A stretch of 64,000 nucleotides of DNA from Symbiodinium microadriaticum (GCA_001939145.1 LSRX01000328.1:16348-80347); one strand, 5' to 3'. Numbered from the stretch's first letter, positions 10,431 through 20,412 are shown. Notes: a model not told the origin generated them from the letters alone. Numbers and translations are program-made.

Positions 10431-10758
10431 GGATCCATTGTCCTTTCTTGTGTCACGTGGGTTCTTCCTCAGAATTTCTATACGTATAAACACAGGCGGT
10501 GCCGAGAAGATACACCCACATGTGGAAGTCGGCCCTTGTTTTTGTGAGTGGCTGCAGTCACTGGGGGCAAGCTTGCCAGAAAGTCGGGCCTTGTTGCGGT
10601 AGCATGGGGATTCAGCACATGTTTTGAAACATAGTCGTCATCTACCAGTGGTCGCTTTATCTCGCATCGCTGGGTTGAAATACGCATGGATGAGCGTCCA
10701 CACTCGGGAAACCACTTTCAAGCAATCACTTCTATTGCGAGCGATCGGATGGTTCTAC

Positions 10759-10985
10759 GTGGAATCGAGCGTCTAGACTCTAGATGGGGAATGGCTGGTT
10801 TTGATGTGCTGTCATGCCACTGATGTGCGTCTCGAGAGGGCGCTTGTGGAATCGAGTGTCGAGATGGGGAATGGCTGGGTTGGATGTGGTGTGCTGCCAC
10901 TGACGTTCGTCTCGAGTGGGCGCTTGTGGAATCGAGCCTCTAGATGTGGACTGGCTGCCTTTGATGTTGTGTGCTGCCACTGACG
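10759..10985. repeat. 80-87-bp minisatellite, about 2.7 units
   Basis: The word GGAATCGAG recurs at 10761, 10848 and 10928, each followed by similar sequence including AATGGCTGG, GCTGCCACTGA and CTCGAGTGGGCGCTTGTGG. Units are 87 and 80 bases with scattered differences. Open frames across it are repeats of the same short peptide and are not considered genes. Confidence 0.85.
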
Positions 10986-11117
10986 GAATAGACAGACACA
11001 GGCATGTACATGTGACAAATCCGTTGGGACCTTGCTTCTGCTTGCTACGTGATCAAGTACTGCTGGGCTCTGGGTTGGGAACGAGGATCGCAGCTTAGGC
11101 ACTGCTGACGCGAAGGT

Positions 11118-11138
11118 TATGCGCAGCTTACGCGCATA
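11118..11138. repeat. Short hairpin TATGCGC/GCGCATA
   Basis: Seven-base arms TATGCGC and GCGCATA flank a seven-base loop. It lies just outside the left subterminal array of the candidate transposon and could be part of its terminus. Confidence 0.6.
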
Positions 11139-11199
11139 GCGCCATTAACCACGCATTTTTTGTGGAGCCGCTATAACATGTCATGGGGAGCTGACTAAT

Positions 11200-11320
11200 T
11201 CAGGAACCATGCCGGCTTGTCAGGAACCATGTGGCGGGAAACAGACAGGGGAAAGTCGGGAAATAACGGGGCAGGCGTCGGGAAATACCTGCCGCAACAG
11301 TCGGGAATCATGGGAATAGG
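11200..11320. repeat. Left subterminal array of GTCGGGAA words
   Basis: CAGGAACCATG, GGCGGGAAAC, AGTCGGGAAAT, CGTCGGGAAAT and AGTCGGGAATC occur at about 20-30-base spacing. The array matches the complement of the right-end array at 19440-19570. Confidence 0.7.
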
Positions 11321-11325
11321 GCTTT

Positions 11326-11361
11326 GTGCTGCTGTCATGTAAATTTACATGACAGCAGCAC
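11326..11361. repeat. Perfect 36-bp palindrome
   Basis: Eighteen-base arms match exactly with no spacer, centred between 11343 and 11344. The core is GTCATGTAAATTTACATGAC. Two other palindromes in this region share the inner GTAAATTTAC but have different outer arm sequences that are nevertheless self-complementary. Confidence 0.9.
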
Positions 11362-12000
11362 GACCGTCATCACGCACACGCCGACCGTCCTTAGGCTGAT
11401 CAAGGCGAATTCCTCTTGTAGGCTTCTTCATCCATGGGCGCCCCGACGGTGCAGCCAGAGACGAGGCAGCTTAGAACTGGAAACAGCTGCCGTGTCACTG
11501 GGAGCCGTGCAGGGTGCCGCATGTCAGTTTGCAGCAGCGGTTTCCGGAAGTCGGTAGCAAGCATGCCAACAAACAGGCAAGCAATGCAGCAAGCAAGCCA
11601 GTAAGCAAGCAAGCAAGATGTCCGTGCCTTCAGGTCGACTCCTTCGTCGATACTTCTTTGTCGGCTTCTTCGTCTTAGTCTGCCAGGACACCAAGGGCGG
11701 TCTGATCCTAGACGCACGCAGGGTAGCAATTCTGTCATCACACTCTGCTTACTGCTTGCTTCTGTATACCGCTGTCCTTGCCTCTCATACTTAGTTGAGG
11801 GAGGGTCGTCTGGAGATGAGCCGCCTGTTATAATATGCATTCTGTGTGCGATCGGCCCGCATGGTGGTGTTTCTCGCCCTCTCCATGGTGCGGGGAATGG
11901 TGCAAGCTGTGCCAGTCCTACTGGCGATGGGGGAAGCGCTGGGGACGCATCTGTTTCCTCCATTGCATCCGACGCGAGCAGGGTAGCACTTTCGCCTTCC

Positions 12001-12753
12001 GTGTCTGCCACATGCCCGCCTACGTACCTGGACTGGCCGTCGCAGTTTGGGTGGGGAGAACCGCAACAACCAGACCCTCTGCCTACGCTGGCGGCGGAGG
12101 GAAGGCGGCCACCACCCGATTCCCAGTGTCGTTCGTTCCCAATAATGGCAACGGCAACGGACCACGCAGCAGGTGCAATGTCCTCTTCAGTGGAGTCGAT
12201 GATGTTGCCGCGCCAGCAGGCAGTGGCGCGGGATTGTGCGACAGCAACAATTTCCTCTACCACCTCGTCCTTGCCTCAGATGATAGTCCCCAGCATCTCC
12301 TCGGAGTTTCATGGTCCTGATTTGGGCCGTCTTCTGCCTGCCCCTGCTGAAGCATTGGAGCACGGGTCGACAGTGCGTGGTCCTTCCCATGCTTTGCACG
12401 CTGTCCCTGGGGAGCCAAGAACGACGGCTTCCACCTTGCCTCTAGCTTCATCGCCATGGCCGCTGGCTTATGGGCCGTCTCGTTCTACACGTGGTAGATT
12501 TCGCTACCAGTGCTTGGCGCGTGAGGCAGACCGGTGCCTGCGGACGACGTCATCCGATGTCCCCCTGACTCCAACACAACTGTGGCAGCGCCTGCAGCTT
12601 CCGGGTGTGCTGGACCGGGCTTGTGATGCAAGTGGCGAGCCCATTGCGCTCGGCTTGCCATTCCTGGGATCGGGCCTAATTATACCTATGCAGGAAGCCA
12701 GCCGCTGTTCCGACCATGATGCTTTGACTTCTTTAGCATTGTCCTCACCGTAG
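12001..12753 (+). CDS. Unrecognised 250-codon ORF in candidate transposon
   Basis: The frame is open for 250 codons and is rich in Pro, Ser and Ala, with pieces such as YLDWPSQFGWGEPQQPDPLP and SSLPQMIVPSISSEF. It precedes the transposase-like sequence on the same strand and could be its disordered N-terminal part. A 287-codon minus-strand frame overlaps its first third, so the choice of strand rests mainly on the coding direction of the rest of the element. No domain was recognised. Confidence 0.3.
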   Translation: MSATCPPTYLDWPSQFGWGEPQQPDPLPTLAAEGRRPPPDSQCRSFPIMATATDHAAGAMSSSVESMMLPRQQAVARDCATATISSTTSSLPQMIVPSISSEFHGPDLGRLLPAPAEALEHGSTVRGPSHALHAVPGEPRTTASTLPLASSPWPLAYGPSRSTRGRFRYQCLAREADRCLRTTSSDVPLTPTQLWQRLQLPGVLDRACDASGEPIALGLPFLGSGLIIPMQEASRCSDHDALTSLALSSP

Positions 12754-12823
12754 CTTCTAATATTATTCTCGTCCCACTGTGGCAAGCGCTGGATGCGGCC
12801 ATAATTCGCTTGCCTTGTAGTCC

Positions 12824-13726
12824 ATGCTTCCAGAGAGAGGTCTAAACGGCCGCCTTGTGCGCAGACGTGCCAGCTGTCATGTGACGGAGCACAGAGGTCT
12901 TCTGTCAACTGAACATGCTGACCTTGTGTACTTTCGGCCGCGAGCTGCTCATTCGGATGCCCAGGTAGGCTGTGCGGGGACACGTCCACGCAGCAGTGGG
13001 GTCTGGTTCAACATGGCCCCCAAATCCGATTGGGTGATGGTCCAGCAGCCTTCTGCAGATGCAGAGGGTTGGGATGCCACTGTGCTGAACAGCCAGCAGG
13101 CATGCCGTGCGCTCGTCGAGGACTGGCAGATGAGTCGCAGTATCCGGGTCAATATCAAGCCGGGCACGTCTGCGCCAGGTTGCAGCCAGGTTCTCTACAG
13201 TTACTGCACCGCGGAGACCAAGTGTACTTTCTCGTGGCGGCATGAGCTCAGCCTTGACCTGCGCACCTTGCTACACCAACTTCATACAGACATACAGATG
13301 GAGCTCCGGGGAGCGTGGGTGCTGCCAGACAGGTGTGGCCACGGCTCCAGCTGATGCGCGACGTCCGGCATGTCATATGTCATGAAGAACGTGCTCGAGT
13401 GTGGATACGGCAGTGTGGATTTGCGCAAGTGGCTTCAAAGCCAGATCTGGTTCACTGCGTCCGCCCTGATGTGGAACCCACCGCTGGCGTCTCTGTTTCT
13501 CGATGCTGTTATGGCACGGTTCGTGGAGCAGGGGGAGTTGGACTTGCCGCAGTATATGCAGACTTCTCTCTTGCGCGAAGCATGGGGTCGTGGCATGTGG
13601 GAGGCCGATTGGCTTAGCGTCTCCTCTCTGAGCAACCGGGATTACTTGCAATCGCAGACTATAGATGGCGCGGCGTGGCTTTACCACCTGCTCCGTGTCG
13701 CAGTGCATGGAAAGCTTCTGGGCTGA
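12824..13726 (+). pseudogene. Transposase-like ORF, N-terminal part, in-frame TGA
   Basis: A single frame runs for about 300 codons with one internal TGA at 13352-13354. From the ATG at 13013 it reads MAPKSDWVMVQQPSADAEGW, then VLYSYCTAETKCTFSWRHEL, which has the Cys spacing and aromatic pattern of FLYWCH/WRKY-like fingers often found at the start of MULE transposases. After the stop it continues MSYVMKNVLECGYGSVDLRK, ALMWNPPLASLFLDAVMARF and IDGAAWLYHLLRVAV to a TGA at 13724. The following codons in another frame (SQCMESFWADVKKGLR) continue protein-like, so a frameshift is likely near 13700. No DDE catalytic core was recognised between the finger and the C-terminal part. Confidence 0.5.
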
Positions 13727-14494
13727 TGTGAAGAAGGGGCTCCGGACACAAGAGTGCTGCCCATGGACAAAGCGCTCCAGGCCGTGTTGGCATCCATTCA
13801 AGCGTGTTGTGCCTGCTCTACTGCAAGATCGCATGCAGTTCGACGACATCCTCCAGCGCCTCGTCTCCGGGGATGTCATCGCATGCTGCTGCCGACCGAG
13901 GAAGGCTCGCAGCAGATTCGCTTGTTTTGGGTTGGCACGTACCTGCTCTACGCGCCCGGGAACTTCGCGTGTCTGCGGTGCGGCATTGCTGAGGTCAACG
14001 ACGTAGCACGCATCTACGTCGTGCCCTTGTCCCAGGCGTCGATGGAAATTCCGCTGGACGTGGCTCTGTGTCTCTGCGATAGCCTCAAGTGCGCCGATGA
14101 CACCTGCGTCTCCACCGTCTCCTGGCTTCTAGTGCAGCATGCATACTCTGCAGGGGAAGCTTCTGCGCGAGCATGTTGGGTTAGGTGGAGTCGGGGCGTC
14201 AAGTAAATTTACATGACGCTTTTGGATGTCCATTTCCACTTCAGACTTCAGCGGCCCGAATACATGCTCTGTGAGGTCAAGGAAAAGCTGTCGCAGTCGC
14301 AGTGCGATGGTCTGTGGCATAAGGAAGCGGGCCGACTCAGCATCACTGGCCCCCCAGCTGCATCTGAGCCGATGCGCCCACTTGTGCTGCTGTGTTCTGG
14401 CGGTTGCGACGTGCAGAGGTCTTCGGGAGATCCTGCTCAGCTTCGCCGTGGTCTGCGTATTGCGTCCAGAGCAGAACCCGCCCAGGTTGAGTAG
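13700..14494 (+). pseudogene. Transposase-like ORF, middle part, frameshifted
   Basis: Protein-like stretches change frame: CMESFWADVKKGLRTQECC, then MDKALQAVLASIQA, then FKRVVPALLQDRMQFDDILQ, then LPTEEGSQQIRLFWVGTYLL, YAPGNFACLRCGIAEVNDVA and RIYVVPLSQASMEIPLDVAL. The last of these frames runs to 14203, is stopped by a TAA lying inside a 24-bp palindrome, and then continues in the same frame with FLDVHFHFRLQRPEYML-type sequence (TLLDVHFHFRLQRPEYMLCE). Multiple indels show a decayed copy. Confidence 0.45.
14196..14219. repeat. 24-bp near-perfect palindrome inside ORF
   Basis: Twelve-base arms with one mismatched pair (14202/14213), centred between 14207 and 14208, core GTAAATTTAC. Its TAA at 14204-14206 stops a reading frame that is otherwise continuous on both sides. 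The length is a multiple of three. Confidence 0.85.
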
Positions 14495-14680
14495 TGTTCG
14501 GTGCTCTTGCTTCTATGACCAGACGCGCGGACAGTGCGTGCACTGCGCACTTGCTCTCTACTTGGAGGGACACCCGTCGGATGCTTTCAAACCATTGGTC
14601 GAGCAGACACGCAGAGGCGTCACTAGGCCAACTTGCTTTCTGCGCGTAGGTCGCAGCAGTCCCGTGCCAAGCCGCCTGCA
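14380..14680 (+). pseudogene. Transposase C-terminal part with SWIM-type finger
   Basis: In the frame of 14226 the sequence reads SSVRCSCFYDQTRGQCVHCA and LALYLEGHPSD. The pattern Cys-x-Cys (14502-14510), eight residues, Cys-x-His (14535-14543) is the SWIM zinc finger signature found at the C-terminus of MULE and FAR1-type transposases. This is the best single piece of family evidence in the element. Sequence before it in this frame is Cys/Ser-rich and may be out of frame, and a basic segment in another frame follows (YRKRKQNAEKKRKAQEALG, 14730-14800), possibly a nuclear localisation signal. Confidence 0.6.
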
Positions 14681-14729
14681 GCAGCTGCTTGGGTCACGCT
14701 AGCATCTCTGGCCCATGAAGCCAGTGCTC

Positions 14730-15260
14730 GCTATAGGAAGCGAAAGCAAAACGCCGAGAAGAAGCGTAAGGCTCAGGAGGCCTTGGGAAGCGCCCGCCAA
14801 GAAGTCGGAGCCTCCGCCGGAGCCCACTCGGGCTGACGTCTTGGGGCAGATGAATGCAGAACTCGCCCAGGCCAAATCATTGTCATACGCTCTGCTAGCT
14901 TCCGTGAGTGGCGCGGCAGCTTGCTCTTGTCCTTCAGGCAAAGACTTGGCAGGAGGAGTTCGCTGCGGTGTCGAAGCTGGTTCATGGCGCCGTCACGCTC
15001 GAGGAGGAGCGGGGTGAGTGCAGCTCTTGTCCGTTTATAGTTTTCGGCGGTCTACCCTGTCAGGCCCATGGAACGACCATCGGCAGACAGGTCACCCGCC
15101 TCTCCCAGCACGGCAGCTTCAACGCCAAGAATGTGGCAAACCAGCTTCTGCGCTCATGGCTGGCCCAGCGCCAGGCGACAGCAAGTCGGCCTGGCCGAGA
15201 ACAAAGTTCATGAAGTCCTTCGCAAAGTCTGGCCTGACGTGCCAGCCTTCCCGAGCCTTT
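14730..15260 (+). pseudogene. Decayed coding sequence downstream of SWIM finger
   Basis: Frame-switching protein-like pieces include PTRADVLGQMNAELAQAKSL, LQAKTWQEEFAAVSKLVHGA, RQVTRLSQHGSFNAKNVANQ, LLRSWLAQRQ and ENKVHEVLRKVWPDVPAF. They are consistent with the tail of the transposase ORF or a separate small ORF of the element. No domain was recognised. Confidence 0.35.
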
Positions 15261-15924
15261 GCAGGATTGGCTCTCTTGCTAGGCATGTGCGCAGGCTACG
15301 TATCATACATTTTCTGCATAAATTCGACGGAGACTGTAGCAATGATGAGGATGCTGCTACAGCCTTCCCTGACCGTTCCTGGGCATTCCTGCCTAGTACA
15401 TATAATTCCTCGTGCCAATTGCCACGCGGCCGCAGCCTGCTAGGCTTGCATCCACGGCTCAGCCGGTGGCACATTCCTGGACGTAGTGCGCCGTAAACTG
15501 GCTCAGTTCGAGCACGCTGTATTCTGTATACAGACTATGCGCCAGGGCCCAGTGGTGTCGCCGAATCCTGCGCGTTGCTGTGTGCAAAAACGACACCGCC
15601 TGCTGATGCCCCACCGCTTATATGGACCTATAGGCTTAGGGCAGCCGCTCCTGCAGGACTGGCGTGAGACTGGACGCTGTGCGCTGGTGCCTCTGCCGCT
15701 CCTAACTTTCCCGGCGACTTCGAGACCGCCTGCACCTTGGCTATGCTGGTAACATGCTTCGCTTGCACGATTGCCCAGCTGTGTTTGCAGTTCGAGTGCA
15801 TCCGTAGAGGATATATTGGGCGGTCCCCCGCCCTGTGTGAAGTCGTGCCTTGAATGAAGTAGGACTTCAGAGCACAACAAGAACAGAAAGTCAGCAACAA
15901 AATACGACAATCAATTATTCTACT

Positions 15925-16115
15925 TCGAACATCGTAGTCTTTGGGGTTGGGCACTCCAGGGAGACACGCTAGTCTGTGGGGTTGGGCACTCCAGGGAGTT
16001 TTACGAAGTCTCACGGTAGTCTGTGGGATTGGGCACTCCAGGGAGTCTCACGGTAGTCTGTGTGGTTGGGCACTCCAGGGAGTCTCACGGTAGTCTGTGG
16101 GGTTGGCCATTCTGA
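15925..16115. repeat. ~40-bp minisatellite (GGGCACTCCAGGGAG)
   Basis: GTTGGGCACTCCAGGGAG recurs four times, each followed by variants of TCTCACGGTAGTCTGTGGGG, giving units of about 36 to 50 bases. It lies within the candidate transposon between its two coding blocks. Confidence 0.85.
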
Positions 16116-16526
16116 ACACAGTCCCGGTAATCGGCATGGACATATGTTTGAATGGACCTGATGGTTATCTTTGCCTACTAGGGGGTAAGCATTTCGGAGT
16201 TGGGCTTGGTATGGATCGAAACATCAATTCTCCTAGGCTCTGTAAGGTTTAGGATACACAGGCTTGAAGTTTAGGCTTTACTTAAGGGTTTCAGCTTTTT
16301 ATAGTTTCGGAGTTCAGGATGTAAGTCTAGGGTCCAGGCTTCTATGACTTAGGGGGCCTTGATCTTGAGGTTTCCGGGCCTGCTGGGCCTTGATCTTCAG
16401 GTTTGGCCTGCTGGGCCTTGGTCTTCAGGATCTCGGGTCTGCCTGCTCTTGTCTCCATCCTATCAAGGTTTCCAGGATCGCTTGCTGCAAGACCCTGTTG
16501 CAACTCAGCTGGACCAGTAGGGGGGG

Positions 16527-16772
16527 CCAAGCAACATGTCTTTGGAACATAAATTCTTAAACAAACCCAAGCCTTCGAAGCAGTGAGCAGCCTGCTTTCA
16601 ACGCCTGAACGCTACTCAGGCGCAAAGCCCTGAATTTGCCCGACAGACACCAAGCAACATGTCTTTGGAACATAAATTCTTAAACAAACCCAAGCCTTCG
16701 AAGCAGTGAGCAGCCTGTTTTCAACGCCTGAACGCTACTCAGGCCCAAAGCCCTAAATTTGCCCGACACACA
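16527..16772. repeat. 123-bp tandem direct duplication
   Basis: Two adjacent copies with a 123-base period (first from 16527, second from 16650) are nearly identical from CCAAGCAACATGTC to GCCCGACA. High identity suggests a recent event. Confidence 0.85.
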
Positions 16773-18160
16773 CAGAGACATAACAAACATCAGGAAAATG
16801 GCGAAACCGCGGAAACGGCCCGACTCGTCTCCTGTGCCGCATCTACGGCGTACTGCCGCGGTCGTGACACAGACTGCAGCCGTCTTCCTGAAGGCTTGCT
16901 TACGGGAGACGTTTCCCGACTTTGAGGGTTCGGGTCATAACCGTCCTAAGGTTTCGGCGTTGAAGAAACGCACGTGCCATCCGGTGTGTTGTGCTTTAAG
17001 AGGTGAAGTTGCCTTTCCTGCCTATGGAGAAGACAAGCCTGAGATCTTGCCTAGCATGTTGCTGGGTTTTATATGTGTGAAGGTAGCACCAACTCTGGCG
17101 GGTCGTACACTGAAAGGGTCCATGCTCTATCCGCAGCCGTCGGCGCAGTCTGCCTTCGGCAGGTCCTTCCGCCAGGCCGTCCTTGCAGCGACAGTGCTTT
17201 CAGGAACCTGAACGCGCGTCTAGTGGCAGCCGAACTTCCCGTCTTCCGTTCTGCCAAGGCCGTGCGGTCGTACAGAAAACAGCTGCGCCTGCGGCAAGGA
17301 TGGCCGCAGCAACAACAGCGCCAGCAGCAGCTGCAGCAGTCTGCGAAGAAGACGCGCAAGGAGAACTCGCAGGTGGCTTTCTTACGCCTGATGTGCAGGC
17401 CGCCAGGCCAGTGACCTCCAGCCTCTGCTGCTCCCTGCCAGGTTGGCGCGGGGCTGCTGTCCAGGATGGTGGGTCTGCAAACTGGCAGAGCGACCATCTT
17501 GCACGTCTGCGCCTTGCACGTCGCCAGCTATATGGTTCGACGGTGGCTTCTTTCGGAAGGGGTGCTCGAGCTGGGCGTCGTTGACGACATTCGGATCGGC
17601 AAAGGTTCCCGCCAGAGTTTCCATGTTCCCAAGTGCTATGGTCTAGCTCGTCGCTGCAGCACATGGTCTATCTTCGTGATTTCAGCACTGCTTCACTGCT
17701 GCTGCGCAGGTTCCAAGACATCGCTTCGCACGAGCACTTTCGTGAAGTGGCTGATGTTTTCCACGCCGCCTCTGTCCTTAGCAAGCGACGAAGACGCCAA
17801 CAAGGCAGAGGACTGGCGCAGGAAGTACAACCACCTGCTGAGACGATCTGCCGCCTGGCGAGCAGGGTTTTTTGATTCGGCCCCTGCTTCGCCCGCTCCT
17901 GGCCCCCGTGCCTCTTCTAGGTCAGCGTGGAGCAATTGTTCCAGCTCCTGCAGTTGCAACCGTTGGAACTTATGCGACAGGACTGGCTGCGACAGGTGTC
18001 GCCGGAGCGCCTGTTCACGAAGCGGTGAGCAAGGTCTGGCCGACACATGTTTGTGTCAACGGACAGCGCCTCTGTGGATGCATCAGAAATCCCGCGCTTA
18101 GAGGATATCCGCTTCCAGACATAGACGCTGAGAGGCATAGTCTACCAGGTGGAGTGATCT
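16759..18160 (+). pseudogene. Second decayed coding block of candidate transposon
   Basis: Protein-like plus-strand pieces in changing frames include MAKPRKRPDSSPVPHLRRTA and AVFLKACLRETFPDFEG (from 16798), FRSAKAVRSYRKQLRLRQGW with a Gln-rich run and KKTRKENSQVAF (17210-17400), LHVCALHVASYMVRRWLLSE and GVVDDIRIGKGSRQSFHVPK (17500-17640), FSTASLLLRRFQDIASHEHF (17680-17740), and DEDANKAEDWRRKYNHLLRR (17800-17850). The consistent strand and several frame changes suggest one former ORF or a multi-exon gene damaged by indels. The product is not recognised. It could be an accessory protein of the element. Confidence 0.4.
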
Positions 18161-18599
18161 GACCTTCAACCAAGGCGCTACGACACGCCGGAGATCTGTG
18201 TCCGCATGACGCAGCGCAGTGTTTGCAAGACCATGCAAGTTCTGCGTGCTGCAGCAAGCGGTCAGATTCGGGGATGTCGTCGTCTCCACCGCAAGGCCAT
18301 CATAATTGCTTCAGACGGTCAGTCCTTTTTCCTGGCCTCGGCCAGGCCTGGAGCTGGGTCGCTGGCGGCGCAGGCGTCGCTGCCGTGTGGCCTGGTTTGC
18401 AGGTTTCAGGTGTAACACACCCGGCAAGGCGGTTCCTGCTGTCTCTGGCTTGGCGTCACTCGTGAAGTCTGAACCATGCACGTGGTCATACATTCTTGCA
18501 TCACAGTGTCTTTTGCACCGACATTCAGGAGCAGATGCCGGAAGTCTTTAGCAACCATCTCTGCAGGCGCTTCTGCTCTACATCGGCTGTACTTGTTTT

Positions 18600-19390
18600 G
18601 AAGCTAGGATAAGATAACATGATAAAATATAAGGGGCTTTTGTAATTTCGGGTCTTAGGCTGCGGCTCGAGTCGCAGAGTTGGGGTTTCGGGTTTCTGGC
18701 GCAGGTTGTTGCGGCCGGATATGTAGCAGCAATCTGCACATGCAGGGCTTCACGAAGCACGGGGCTGCACCTTCTCGGGATCTTTGGTCGATTGGGCGTC
18801 GGCTTCTAACCTTGCCCTTGATGGCAGGCCAGCTCCAGGACGGCCTGCAGCTGTGCTATGACCCTGGGTGCTTTCACACCTCCACGGGCAGCCCCTCCTG
18901 GGCATGTAATATACACCCTGCATCGGGGTGGCTCCGCAAGCATTGCAAATGGACTATTTCCCACTGCGTTCCAACTCATCATATGCATTCCGTATTTGGA
19001 GCCTTGCAAGCCGTACCTTCAACCTTCAAGACCGAGAACCTAACAAAACACACAAAGTAACCTTCGAGACCGAACACCCAAAAAACACCCAAACTCAACC
19101 CGTCTGGGGTCGAAACCTTTGCTTCGAAGAAGTTTTCATGCCAGCCTGGAGCCACCCTGCTTAGAGTCGCGAGCCAGAAGACGGCGTCAGCGCAAGTCAG
19201 GAACGAATTGGGGCCGAGCTTGGTAACCCTAAACCCTCAAGCCCTAAACCCTCAAAACCCCTGAATATCTTTTTCTCGTTGCGTATAGCAGCGAAGTTGA
19301 CGTTGTGAGGGTATTTGGTGTCGTCTTTTGGGGGGTTCCAGGTTTCATGTTTCTTCGGAGACGATCGCCTGAATTCAAGCCTAAAGTCCA
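18600..19390. other. No supportable gene
   Basis: Short open frames occur, such as 18680-19060, but none shows convincing composition or a recognisable motif. A short CCCTAAA-like patch lies at 19225-19265. Confidence 0.5.
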
Positions 19391-19404
19391 CCTGTACAAC
19401 TCCC

Positions 19405-19434
19405 CGGGCGTCATGTAAATTTACAGGACGCCCG
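19405..19434. repeat. 30-bp near-perfect palindrome, right end
   Basis: Fifteen-base arms with one mismatched pair (19413/19426), centred between 19419 and 19420, core TCATGTAAATTTACAGGA. Its arm GGGCGTC resembles the arm of the internal palindrome at 14196. Confidence 0.85.
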
Positions 19435-19439
19435 CGAAT

Positions 19440-19575
19440 GTCTGGGCGGTTCTCTCCTGACTCTTGCCCGCTCTCTTTCCCGACTCCTGCCCTGCAAGTT
19501 CCCGACTCCTGCTGCCTTGCTTCCCGACTTCTGCCGGCATGTTTCTGACTTTGGTTCCCTGACTCTTCCAACACC
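19440..19575. repeat. Right subterminal array of TTCCCGACT words
   Basis: TTTCCCGACTCCTGCC, TTCCCGACTCCTGCTGCC, TTCCCGACTTCTGCC and CCTGACTCTTCC recur at 20-27-base spacing. This is the complement of the words in the left array at 11200-11320. Confidence 0.75.
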
Positions 19576-19583
19576 CGCATGTC

Positions 19584-19675
19584 ATGCGCCAGAGGTTCGT
19601 CCGCAAAGCAGACGTTCTCAAGAGCCTCACGAGCAAGAAGCGAAGGGGAACGAAGAGGAAGCACTTTTGCGTCAG
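19584..19675 (+). CDS. Possible basic exon, unknown protein
   Basis: The frame reads QRFVRKADVLKSLTSKKRRG and TKRKHFCVRL, a strongly basic stretch resembling a nuclear localisation signal, followed by repeat-like translation. It is outside the proposed right end of the transposon. Short and unconfirmed. Confidence 0.25.
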
Positions 19676-20097
19676 GTTACGTGGGGCTGTGTACCTTAAA
19701 CTCTCAGCCCTAAGCCTTAAACCCATAAACCTTTGCTTGGTTCGTCTCAGAACAGGAGCCCTAAACCCTAACGCTTCCACCAAACACTCGAACAAATCAG
19801 CTGGACCAATCGCGCGGTAGCATGGTGTTTCTTGTTTTTTTTCGCGCACCGAAGGCCCAAAATTAGCTTCTATACTGCTGCGGTTACATGGGGATTCATG
19901 CCTTTGGGACGCTTGTTTTGTGGATCGTCTCGTGCCGCAAGTACGCGGTTCCCCTTGCGGGATTGTACAAAGCCTGACTTTCGACCTGACTTATCTGACC
20001 CGCGGTTACATGGGGTTAGGCCTTCAATCCAACATAAGGCCCGACTTTCACTGGAAGCTGTACCTGCCATATACGTAGACAGCCAGCGACACTTAGA

Positions 20098-20196
20098 GCT
20101 GAGGAGTTCAAGGTCAAGTTCGACAAGAGCCGGCTCTTCGAGCTCTACGAGGACAGCCTCCTGGGCTTGAAGGAGCTGACCGAGCATCAGAAGGTG
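20098..20196 (+). CDS. Helicase-TIR gene, exon 1 found
   Basis: The frame reads EEFKVKFDKSRLFELYEDSL and LGLKELTEHQKVE, a charged helical segment. It ends near CAGAAGGTGGAG, and the next exon begins near CCAGGTGAAG, so the two junctions share AGGTG. The joined protein would pass directly into the P-loop exon. No initiator ATG was located, so earlier exons probably lie upstream. Confidence 0.5.
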
Positions 20197-20412
20197 GAGC
20201 GGGAACATTCGGGTTGTATAGACAGCTAATTAGTAAGCACCCTTGCTTTATTGAGATGATCATGAAAAGCAAGGTTGTTAATCTCCGCGCAGTCATGCCT
20301 TGTTAAAACGGGTTCGTGAAACAGGGGACTGCATCGGGGTTGAATCTCCATTTCGTAACCTTAAAGAGGGAACCAGTAGCTATCAGTTTGCAAACAACTG
20401 TGAGTCGCGATC

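Larger units (their letters stand above)
11195..19585. mobile_element. Candidate MULE-like DNA transposon, ~8.4 kb
   Basis: Both ends carry a subterminal array of a word like AGTCGGGAA or GTCAGGAACC followed inward by a palindrome centred on GTAAATTTAC. The left array (about 11200-11320) reads in the plus orientation and the right array (about 19440-19570) reads in the minus orientation, so the ends are inverted relative to each other. CATGCCGGC occurs in both. Between them the telomere-like repeat is nearly absent, base composition is different, and there is decayed plus-strand coding sequence with a SWIM-type finger. SWIM fingers are typical of MULE transposases. Exact termini and a target duplication were not identified, so limits are approximate. 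Confidence 0.55.

Noticed and set aside
11400..12263. 287-codon minus-strand open frame, the longest in the window
   Set aside because: It lies in GC-rich sequence of the candidate transposon, where other coding evidence is on the plus strand. It has no recognisable domain and its composition is Arg/Pro/Ser-rich, as in shadow frames.
13200..13370. DDE catalytic core between the N-terminal finger and the C-terminal transposase part
   Set aside because: The distance is too short and no D-x(n)-D or E spacing was recognisable, so no active transposase is claimed.
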